In this document: one piece after another, positions 1-5,202 of the stretch
How the letters are laid out: each line of letters starts with the position of its first letter
How positions within the stretch are numbered: the stretch's first letter is position 1
Assembly (NCBI GenBank): GCA_903903935.1
Contig: CAIVAX010000215.1
Location: 1 to 5,924 of the forward strand
From: an uncultured Hyphomicrobiales bacterium
Lineage (GTDB): Bacteria > Pseudomonadota > Alphaproteobacteria > Rhizobiales > Beijerinckiaceae
DNA length: 5,924 nucleotides
Direction: 5' to 3'
Notes under the pieces: model-generated
What the model was told of the DNA's origin: nothing
The model's database searches: none
The model's input: the letters and a program-made list of their open reading frames with translations, nothing else
Position numbers and translations under genes: made by a program

Positions 1-1
1 A

Positions 2-1510
2 AACCGCATCACTGGCATGATCGCCAATCGTCCCGATTGGGTGGTGTCGCGTCAACGCGCTTGGGGCGTGCCCATTGCAGTCTTCGTCAAAAAAGGCAGC
101 CATGACATTCTCATCGATGAGCGTGTCAATCAGCGCATTGGTGCTGCCTTTGAAGCTGAAGGCGCGGATGCTTGGTATGCCAAGGGAGCAGCAGACCGCT
201 TTCTCAAGCCTGATTATAATCCCGAAGATTATGAGAAGATCGACGATGTGCTCGATGTCTGGTTTGACTCCGGCTCGACTCATTCTTTTGTTCTTGAAGA
301 TGCCAAGCATTTTCCCGGCCTAGCTGGCATTGTCCGCAAAGTTGCTGGTGGACCGGATGAAGTGATGTATCTGGAAGGCTCCGATCAACATCGCGGCTGG
401 TTCCATTCCTCCCTGCTTGAGAGCTGCGGCACGAGAGGACATGCGCCCTTTGATGTGGTGCTCACGCATGGCTTTGTGCTGGATGAAAACGGCCGCAAAA
501 TGTCCAAATCCTTGGGCAATGTGGTTGCCCCACAAAGCGTGATCAAGGATGCGGGTGCAGATATTCTGCGCCTGTGGGTCGCGGCCTCGGATTATTCGGA
601 TGATCTGCGCATTGGCAAAAATGTGCTGGGCACTTTTGTTGAGACCTATCGCAAATTACGCAACACACTGCGCTGGATGCTGGGTACGCTGGCGCATTAT
701 GATTCAGCCGCCACGCTTGATCTGACACGCGCTGATCATCTCAAAGAGGCTGATGAGCTCGATCGGCTAATGTTGCATCGCCTCAGCGAACTGGATGCCG
801 AAATCCGCGATGCTTATGCCAATTTTGATTATAAGCGCGTGATTGCCCGCCTGAGCTTGTTCTTGAACACGGATCTCTCGGCCTTTTATTTCGATATTCG
901 CAAAGACACTCTGTATTGCGAGCCATTGTCGAGCCATAAGCGCAAAGTTGCGCTTGAAGTGATTCACGCCATCTTCAAATCGGTGACGATCTGGTTGGCG
1001 CCCATTCTGCCCTTCACCTGCGAAGAGACATGGTTGGCGCATGACAAAAGCGCCTCATCGGTTCATCTTGAAAGCTTCCCCATGATTGCACCCCTCTGGC
1101 GCGATCAGGCTCTAGCCGAGAAATGGGACGTGATCCGCCGCGTGCGCTCGGTCGTGACAGGTGGTCTTGAGATTGCCCGCGCCAATAAGGTGATTGGCTC
1201 TTCGCTGGAAGCCAGCCCGCGCCTTTATATCAGCGATGCACAGTTGCGTTCTGTTGTGCAGGGGCTGGATTTGGCTGAAATCTGCATCATCTCAGGCATT
1301 GAGGTGAGTGATCAGAGCGGACCTGCCGATTGCTTCCGCATTGCGGGCATTGAGGGTGTAGGGGTTGAAGTGATCCGCGCTGCGGGCCAGAAATGTGCTC
1401 GGTCTTGGAAATATTTTGATCCCAAAACGGCCAATCCTGATTACCCAGATGTCACACCCCGCGATGCACAGGCACTGGTCGAATTGAAGGCTGCGGGGAG
1501 ACTGGCTTGA
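2..1510 (+). CDS. ileS: Isoleucyl-tRNA synthetase, C-terminal part (5' end outside window)
   Basis: Charges tRNA-Ile with isoleucine in the cytoplasm (class I aminoacyl-tRNA synthetase). The frame is already open at base 2 (NRITGM...), so the ATG at 17 is an internal Met and the N-terminal half, with the HIGH motif and most of the editing domain, lies outside the window. Visible family motifs in order are [38 protein letters not shown], and the catalytic loop KMSKSLGN (KMSKS at 497-511). Then come [14 protein letters not shown], which starts the helical anticodon-binding domain, and a C-terminal KCARSWK (Cys codon at 1394-1396). E. coli-type enzymes carry a CxxC...CxxC zinc finger there; this one has KCARS and no second Cys pair, a form I recall as usual in Alphaproteobacteria. 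The stop TGA (1508-1510) is followed by lspA, probably co-transcribed. The family call is certain. Confidence 0.97.
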   Translation, partial: NRITGMIANRPDWVVSRQRAWGVPIAVFVKKGSHDILIDERVNQRIGAAFEAEGADAWYAKGAADRFLKPDYNPEDYEKIDDVLDVWFDSGSTHSFVLEDAKHFPGLAGIVRKVAGGPDEVMYLEGSDQHRGWFHSSLLESCGTRGHAPFDVVLTHGFVLDENGRKMSKSLGNVVAPQSVIKDAGADILRLWVAASDYSDDLRIGKNVLGTFVETYRKLRNTLRWMLGTLAHYDSAATLDLTRADHLKEADELDRLMLHRLSELDAEIRDAYANFDYKRVIARLSLFLNTDLSAFYFDIRKDTLYCEPLSSHKRKVALEVIHAIFKSVTIWLAPILPFTCEETWLAHDKSASSVHLESFPMIAPLWRDQALAEKWDVIRRVRSVVTGGLEIARANKVIGSSLEASPRLYISDAQLRSVVQGLDLAEICIISGIEVSDQSGPADCFRIAGIEGVGVEVIRAAGQKCARSWKYFDPKTANPDYPDVTPRDAQALVELKAAGRLA

Positions 1511-1539
1511 ACCTGAGCCCGATAGGCGCAAATTCCGGC

Positions 1540-1543
1540 GGAG
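1540..1543 (+). promoter_or_regulatory. Ribosome binding site that decides the lspA start
   Basis: GGAG lies 8 bases before the ATG at 1552. The frame is open further upstream to a TTG at 1507, which overlaps the ileS stop. That start would add 15 residues not expected in LspA, and the ATG start puts the first catalytic-site Asp at residue 23, the E. coli position. The ATG at 1552 is therefore preferred. Confidence 0.65.
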
Positions 1544-1551
1544 AGCCCACA

Positions 1552-2103
1552 ATGGGCGCCCCTGATTGGCGCCAACGCCTCATCGGGTTTGGGCTGGCGC
1601 TCTTTTCTCTCAGTCTCGACCAAGGCCATAAGATCTGGATGCTAGAGGTTTTTGATATTGAAAACCGCCAGCCTGTAGCCGTCAGTCCTAATCTCGACCT
1701 CGTTTTGGCTTGGAATAAGGGTATTTCCTATTCCCTGCTCAGCTCCGACACGCAAATGGGGCGCTGGGGCCTGTTTGCTCTCTCATCAATTCTTATTCTG
1801 GTGCTGGGCGTCTGGTTATGGCGGTCGACATCTTGGGCGATGAGTAGTGGTCTGGGGCTGATTATTGGCGGGGCTCTGGGTAATGCCTATGATCGCTATG
1901 CGCATGGGGCGGTGGCGGATTTTTTCCTTTTGCATATCGACACGCAAAGCTGGGGGCGGCTGAATTGGTACATCTTTAACTGTGCCGATATCGCCATCGT
2001 TGCTGGAGTGGGACTTCTCCTATATGATTCCTGGAAGGGGCCGATTGGGCAAAAATCCCAGCTTGAGGCTAATTCGGCTCAGGACACAGGGACTTTGCCT
2101 TGA
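1552..2103 (+). CDS. lspA: Lipoprotein signal peptidase (signal peptidase II)
   Basis: Inner-membrane aspartyl peptidase (family A8) that removes the signal peptide from diacylglyceryl-modified prolipoproteins, after Lgt and before Lnt. The protein has 183 residues, slightly longer than the usual 160-170 because of a polar C-terminal tail (about residues 162-183). The motifs are intact: LDQGHK with D23 in the first membrane segment, the WNKGISYSLL segment (N55, G57), GGALGNAYDR with catalytic D114, VADFF (D123), and FNCADIAI with catalytic D146. About four hydrophobic segments can be seen, near residues 10-22, 72-90, 98-112 and 145-158. It starts 41 bases after the ileS stop, the classical ileS-lspA arrangement. 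No promoter is visible between them, so expression from an ileS transcript is inferred. Both catalytic Asp residues are present, so the gene should be functional. Confidence 0.96.
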   Translation: MGAPDWRQRLIGFGLALFSLSLDQGHKIWMLEVFDIENRQPVAVSPNLDLVLAWNKGISYSLLSSDTQMGRWGLFALSSILILVLGVWLWRSTSWAMSSGLGLIIGGALGNAYDRYAHGAVADFFLLHIDTQSWGRLNWYIFNCADIAIVAGVGLLLYDSWKGPIGQKSQLEANSAQDTGTLP

Positions 2104-2173
2104 TCATGTCCAGATTTAATGGCTTAAAGTAAGAGCGGATCTGATCCCGCCTTTCTTCAGACAGGGTAGCACT

Positions 2174-2875
2174 ATGGTTCATGCGTTTTTGCCTCTGCGT
2201 CGCCCAACGGCTGTGATCGCCGGAACGCTTCTGTCTTTGGGTCTGTTTGCGGCAACTCCAGCTCAGGCCCTGGATGATGGCCAGCAGACTATTTTCGACA
2301 GCTTTGTCGATTTTATCAAAATGGGCCTTGGCTCAGATGAAGACGAAAAGCCACAGATTGAATATCGCGAACGCGCGCCTCTCGTCCTGCCCCCGAAAGC
2401 GGAGCTGCCTCGCCCCCTGCCCCCCGTTGCGCAGAGATCGCAAGCCTGGCCGCTGGATCAGGACGTCGTTCGCCAGAGGCAGGCGGCGGCTGAACGCGCC
2501 AAGCCGCGTGGTAATGATTACAGCAAAGACCCCGCCACTGTGCGCGAGCTCAAAGAGTTCCGCAATGGTCAGACCCCGTCAAAGATCCCCAATTATCAGG
2601 CTGGAGCCTGTAGTGATCTGGATCGGCTCTGCAATCCAACCGAATTCTGGACAACACTGAAATCTGGTCGCCCGGTAGATGATACCAGCAAGGATCTGGT
2701 TGCAGGATATGAGCCACCCCGCGCCCATTTGACCGATCCGCCCAAGGGCTATCGCGCTCCGAGCAAAAATACCAAAGCCACTTTCGATGCGCCTGACACA
2801 AGCTATCAGGACAATCTAGCCAGTGGACCAGCCCAAGTGCGCGCTGAAGCGCAGCGCCGTCAAAGAGCCGAGTGA
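2174..2875 (+). CDS. Small exported proline-rich protein, function unknown
   Basis: 233 residues; I do not recognise a named domain. The N-terminus is a clear Sec signal peptide: R9-R10, a hydrophobic core (about 13-27), and a predicted cut after TPAQA (A32). There is no lipobox Cys, so a soluble or loosely attached periplasmic protein is likely. The mature part has a short helical stretch (about 36-52), an acidic patch (D55-E58), then the motif IEYRERAPLVLPPKAELPRPLPP (residues 62-84). I recall a similar motif in hypothetical proteins at this locus in other Rhizobiales. A charged linker (about 95-130) follows, and then two cysteines, C146 and C153, that could form a disulfide. The tail is polar and probably disordered. 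AGGG 7 bases before the ATG is a good ribosome site. The gap after lspA is 70 bases, so it may be the third gene of the ileS-lspA run. A link to the cell envelope is inferred only from export and context. Confidence 0.85.
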   Translation: MVHAFLPLRRPTAVIAGTLLSLGLFAATPAQALDDGQQTIFDSFVDFIKMGLGSDEDEKPQIEYRERAPLVLPPKAELPRPLPPVAQRSQAWPLDQDVVRQRQAAAERAKPRGNDYSKDPATVRELKEFRNGQTPSKIPNYQAGACSDLDRLCNPTEFWTTLKSGRPVDDTSKDLVAGYEPPRAHLTDPPKGYRAPSKNTKATFDAPDTSYQDNLASGPAQVRAEAQRRQRAE

Positions 2876-2893
2876 GACAGCAAAGCCTGTCTC
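2874..2893 (+). terminator. Hairpin across the stop codon of the exported protein gene
   Basis: GAGACAG (2874-2880) and CTGTCTC (2887-2893) pair perfectly as a 7-base stem around a 6-base loop. The stem begins inside the TGA stop (2873-2875). The following bases are C-rich with no T-run, so this is at best a weak terminator or a 3'-end stabilising hairpin for the upstream operon. Confidence 0.35.
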
Positions 2894-2899
2894 CCCTCT

Positions 2900-2949
2900 C
2901 AAGCTGATCACCTGTCCAAGCTGAACACGGCTGCGCTGAACACAGCTGC
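2900..2949 (+). repeat. Array of GCTGAWCAC direct repeats, candidate activator site
   Basis: Three copies of a 9-base core are present: GCTGATCAC at 2903, GCTGAACAC at 2920 and GCTGAACAC at 2935. The first two are preceded by CAA, so the 12-mers at 2900 and 2917 differ at one base. The last two are part of a head-to-tail 15-base duplication, GCTGAACACGGCTGC then GCTGAACACAGCTGC, which differ at one base. The array lies about 160-210 bases before the predicted transcription start of the protease, a usual distance for the upstream activating sequences of sigma-54 activators. It does not match the NifA site (TGT-N10-ACA) or the NtrC consensus. The role is inferred. Confidence 0.5.
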
Positions 2950-3084
2950 AAGTCAAAGCTTGCCCGTGTGCCAGCTTAATTGCGCCTAGACTTTGCTCGG
3001 TCAAAGTTGGGCGCTTTGTTAGCCTCATCGCATCATTTTAAACCTCCCCCACATTAAAACTATTGGACGGGCAACCGTTTCATT

Positions 3085-3101
3085 TTGGCACAGGAGTTGC
3101 T
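3085..3101 (+). promoter_or_regulatory. Sigma-54 (RpoN) -24/-12 promoter of the metalloprotease gene
   Basis: TTGGCACAGGAGTTGCT matches the sigma-54 consensus YTGGCACGrNNNTTGCW at every specified position except one (A for the final G of the first block). The invariant GG (3087-3088) and GC (3099-3100) have the correct spacing, with -24 at 3088 and -12 at 3100. This predicts a start near 3112 and a leader of about 135 bases before the ATG at 3247. Sigma-54 promoters need an AAA+ activator bound upstream; none is encoded here. I see no convincing -35/-10 pair as an alternative. Confidence 0.75.
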
Positions 3102-3120
3102 GTGACACCTCACGGGTCGC

Positions 3121-3153
3121 ATGCGTTCAGTCAGCTTATGTGATTGTGAATAA
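3121..3153 (+). CDS. Possible 10-codon leader peptide (MRSVSLCDCE)
   Basis: ATG at 3121, ten codons, TAA at 3151-3153, in the same reading frame as the protease. Two of the last four codons are cysteine (TGT). The peptide RSVSLCDCE resembles RSFYFGDCE at residues 6-14 of the protease, with R, S, D, C and E aligned, and both use the 11-base string GTGATTGTGAA (3140-3150 and 3278-3288). The predicted transcript start near 3112 leaves only about 9 bases before the ATG, with CGGG (3113-3116) as a possible but very close ribosome site, so translation is uncertain. Its last codons and stop run into the T-tailed hairpin at 3140-3163. It could be a regulatory leader peptide, a remnant of a duplicated gene start, or chance. 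Confidence 0.3.
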   Translation: MRSVSLCDCE

Positions 3154-3163
3154 TCACTTTTTT
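3140..3163 (+). terminator. T-tailed hairpin in the leader, possible attenuator
   Basis: GTGATT (3140-3145) pairs with AATCAC (3152-3157) around a 6-base loop, and six T follow directly (3158-3163). This has the form of an intrinsic terminator, but the 6-base stem has three A-T pairs and should be weak. It lies about 30 bases after the predicted sigma-54 start, so it would stop the protease transcript early or define a small RNA of about 50 bases. The leader ORF covers the 5' arm and stops in the loop and 3' arm. Confidence 0.35.
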
Positions 3164-3205
3164 GACTAGTGCAGGCAATGGGTTCGGGTTGAGTCGCTTC
3201 CTGAT

Positions 3206-3225
3206 CAAGCTGCACTTGCAGCTTG
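3206..3225 (+). promoter_or_regulatory. Perfect 9+9 inverted repeat before the ribosome site
   Basis: CAAGCTGCA and TGCAGCTTG are exact reverse complements separated by CT. In DNA this is a candidate site for a dimeric regulator. In RNA it gives an 8-base stem with an ACUU tetraloop, 11 bases before the GGGGG ribosome site. A diverged copy lies at 2944-2962: ten bases (AGCTGCAAGT) match exactly in inverted orientation, followed by AGCTTG. Confidence 0.55.
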
Positions 3226-3236
3226 GCTCAAGATGT

Positions 3237-3241
3237 GGGGG
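3237..3241 (+). promoter_or_regulatory. Ribosome binding site of the metalloprotease
   Basis: GGGGG ends 5 bases before the ATG at 3247. The frame is open to a TTG at 3223, but that codon lies inside the inverted repeat and has no ribosome site at the right distance, so the ATG is preferred. Confidence 0.55.
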
Positions 3242-3246
3242 ATAAG

Positions 3247-5007
3247 ATGAACAAAATAAAACGCAGCTTTTATTTCGGTGATTGTGAAGACGAGGATCAC
3301 ACATCACAGTCCGTGACTTCCTCTTTGCCGAACCTGTTTTTGCAAGCCAACGCTGGCTCGTCTTCAACCTCGACAATCCTGAATGGCGTATCCACCAATG
3401 CTCTGCCCGCCACACTGATCGGGACAGGCAATTTCAAAATCAATCTCGTTTGGGATACGACAGTCGGTTCATCGACCTTTCAAACTGCCATTGCGAAAGC
3501 GGCCTCAGCCATTGCCAATGTGCTCACAGATAATTTGACGGTGAATTTGGGCATCACCAATAGCGGTACGGGTGGGGGTGCCTCTGCCGGTCCCTCCGGC
3601 GGATTATATAAAACATATAGCTGGGTTTATTCCCATCTCAAGAGCAGCGATCCAACCTTCAGCGCTTTGCCTAATACAAGCACTATCCAAGGGCAGAGCA
3701 CTGTCGCAGTTTGGAATACTCAGCTCAAATTATGGGGCCTTGCCTCGACCAGCGCGCTGGATGGCGGCGCGAATTTTGCCACCGACATCAGCTCGAGTGC
3801 TCTATTTGGCGTGGCTTTGCACGAACTCACCCATGCCTTTGGTCGTGTGCCCTTTGGTAGCGCGCCAGATGTCTTCGACCTCTTCCGCTTCACGGCCCCG
3901 GGACAAATGTTGTTCAGCTCAGCCATTCCTGCGGCACAGGCCTATTTCTCAATTGATGGCGGCGTGACCAATCTAGCCTATTACGGCACCAAATCCGATC
4001 CGAGCGATTTTTACAACGGCACGCCAACAGGCAAACTGCATAGTATCTATGACACCACCTATGATGCCTTTAGCGAATATTATTATTCGAGTGGCGCCTC
4101 TTACCAATATTTGACGGCGCTGGATTTGCACAGTCTTGTTGCCAATGGGTTTCACCTCAATCCGCTCACTGTTGTCAAAGCCAGCGCAAGCTTTGGGACC
4201 ACTCCCATTATTGTGTCTGATACGGGTGCCAATATTCTGGCCAATCTTGATCGGCTCAACACCAACATCAACAGTATTTACAGCATCACCCAAACGGATA
4301 ATTCGACATTGTCTCTGACTGCCGCACGATCGGTGACTGACAGTTCAATTTTGATGCTGATGAATCTGTACGGGCCCCTCTCGGTTGCTATTACCGGGAC
4401 GACTGGCAATGAAACCATCTACGGCATTGGCAATGCTATCATCAATGGATGCGGCGGCATTGATGATATTACTTTGCTGTGCCAGACCTCCAAAACGCCA
4501 GATGTCATCGTCTTTAACTCAGCTGTGTCCACCAGCAATCTTGAACGCGTCACTGGATTTTTATCGACAGATAAAATTCAGCTTGCCAATAGCACGACCT
4601 CGCTCAATGGCCTGACCAATCTAGCCACGGGAGCCCTCTATGCAGCGGGAAGTGCTGTCACACCCTTCATCCAGAGCGTGACGGCTGGCAAAGCCTTTAC
4701 GGTTTCTACATCAGGGGTCGACATTCTCGATTTGACGGGCATAACCTTCGCCAATGTGGCGAGTGTCATCACAAGCCTCTCATCGAGCGCAACCGGCTCT
4801 ACTTATGCCACTTTTGGAGCCAATCTGGCCAAGGGCAGCCATTTCCTTGTTGAATATGCCGCCAGCGATGGAATCCATCTTGCTCAGATCACCCAAGGTG
4901 CGACGTCCAACCATCTGGCCAGTACCTCAACGGGCCTTGATCTGATTGATCTGGTTGGCGTCACCCAGCATTTAACTGCGGCCAATCTGATGATCTTGGC
5001 GGCCTAA
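3247..5007 (+). CDS. Secreted HExxH metalloprotease with RTX-like C-terminus
   Basis: 586 residues. Predicted extracellular zinc protease; it looks like the family NCBI names NF038122 metalloprotease, recalled from its motifs, not searched. Residues 60-310 form the catalytic region. INLVWD (65-70) starts the domain, and residues 190-214 carry the active site ALHELTHAFGRVPFG with zinc ligands H192 and H196 and catalytic E193, followed by DVFDLFRFTAPG. SIDGG (235-239), DPSDF (251-255) and LTALDLHSLVANGF (289-302) complete the family pattern. The metzincin third His is missing (P202). There is no signal peptide; the start is MNKIKRSFYFGDCEDEDH. Residues 384-410 (TGTTGNETIYGIGNAIINGCGG and after) are degenerate RTX calcium-binding nonapeptides. 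VIVFNSAV...ERVTGFLSTDKIQL (420-446) and the hydrophobic end DLVGVTQHLTAANLMILAA are typical of type I secretion substrates. Only three Cys (13, 402, 412). No ABC exporter genes are in the window. Ser/Thr/Ala-rich and unlike its neighbours, with its own sigma-54 promoter: a probable accessory gene. Confidence 0.85.
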   Translation: MNKIKRSFYFGDCEDEDHTSQSVTSSLPNLFLQANAGSSSTSTILNGVSTNALPATLIGTGNFKINLVWDTTVGSSTFQTAIAKAASAIANVLTDNLTVNLGITNSGTGGGASAGPSGGLYKTYSWVYSHLKSSDPTFSALPNTSTIQGQSTVAVWNTQLKLWGLASTSALDGGANFATDISSSALFGVALHELTHAFGRVPFGSAPDVFDLFRFTAPGQMLFSSAIPAAQAYFSIDGGVTNLAYYGTKSDPSDFYNGTPTGKLHSIYDTTYDAFSEYYYSSGASYQYLTALDLHSLVANGFHLNPLTVVKASASFGTTPIIVSDTGANILANLDRLNTNINSIYSITQTDNSTLSLTAARSVTDSSILMLMNLYGPLSVAITGTTGNETIYGIGNAIINGCGGIDDITLLCQTSKTPDVIVFNSAVSTSNLERVTGFLSTDKIQLANSTTSLNGLTNLATGALYAAGSAVTPFIQSVTAGKAFTVSTSGVDILDLTGITFANVASVITSLSSSATGSTYATFGANLAKGSHFLVEYAASDGIHLAQITQGATSNHLASTSTGLDLIDLVGVTQHLTAANLMILAA

Positions 5008-5018
5008 TGGCCTCATGA

Positions 5019-5054
5019 CCCTGCCAGACAGGCTCCGCGGAGCCCTCTGGCGGG
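5019..5054 (+). terminator. GC-rich hairpin after the metalloprotease
   Basis: The core GGCTCCGCGGAGCC (5031-5044) is a perfect palindrome. It is extended by GCCAGA (5023-5028) with TCTGGC (5046-5051) across a small CA/C internal loop, then by CCC (5019-5021) with GGG (5052-5054) around a bulged T. The stem is very stable and starts 11 bases after the protease stop. No T-run follows on either strand, so it may act with Rho or protect the 3' end; its position still fits the end of the protease transcript. Confidence 0.6.
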
Positions 5055-5202
5055 GAAACGGGCTGGTTCACATCGGTTTAATCCTCTTCGTGCTAAAAAA
5101 TGCACTCAATCTCCTAGCTGTATGAGCGCAGGGGCTAACACCTGCGGCCAAAACTCCCTATATTGTGGCCAATGGCATATCATTCTTTGTGAACGGATCA
5201 TC

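Larger units (their letters stand above)
2876..3246 (+). other. 371-base regulatory intergenic region before the metalloprotease
   Basis: No long gene is supported on either strand here. In order the stretch holds a hairpin over the previous stop, the GCTGAWCAC repeat array, a plain stretch of about 110 bases (roughly 2970-3084) where I see nothing firm, a sigma-54 promoter, a leader ORF, a T-tailed hairpin, a 20-base inverted repeat, and the ribosome binding site. Long reverse-strand open frames across it cover both the promoter and the protease start and have no recognisable protein character, so I do not call them. Confidence 0.6.

Noticed and set aside
1507..1551. TTG at 1507 as the lspA start, overlapping the ileS stop
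   Set aside because: The added 15 residues are not LspA-like and the ATG at 1552 has a proper ribosome site; kept only as a minor alternative.
2135..2150. GCGG...CCGC inverted repeat between lspA and the exported protein gene, followed by CTTTCTTC
   Set aside because: Only four base pairs with an 8-base loop and no real T-run; too weak to call a terminator.
2913..2927. TGT...ACA as a NifA upstream activating site
   Set aside because: The spacer is 9 bases, not 10, and no second copy occurs; it overlaps the repeat array by chance.
2550..3028. Reverse-strand open frames overlapping the end of the exported protein gene
   Set aside because: Unrecognisable translations in the shadow of a supported gene with signal peptide and ribosome site.
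3144..3157. TTGTG-AATA-ATCAC as an FNR/FixK-type site, or TGTGA...TCAC as a CRP site
   Set aside because: Three mismatches to TTGAT-N4-ATCAA and wrong spacing for CRP; better explained as the arms of the T-tailed hairpin.
3162..3190. TTGACT as a -35 box of a sigma-70 promoter
   Set aside because: No -10-like hexamer at 16-18 bases downstream; the region reads CGGGTT.
3223..3246. TTG at 3223 as an upstream start of the metalloprotease
   Set aside because: It lies inside the 20-base inverted repeat, has no ribosome site at the right distance, and the ATG at 3247 has GGGGG in front.
3131..3415. Reverse-strand open frame of 94 codons across the protease leader and start
   Set aside because: It covers the inverted repeat, hairpin and start of a well-supported gene, and its translation shows no protein family character.
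5122..5202. In-frame ATG at 5122 as the M16 peptidase start
   Set aside because: The extra 27 residues are Cys-rich and unlike an M16 N-terminus or a signal peptide, and no clear ribosome site precedes them.
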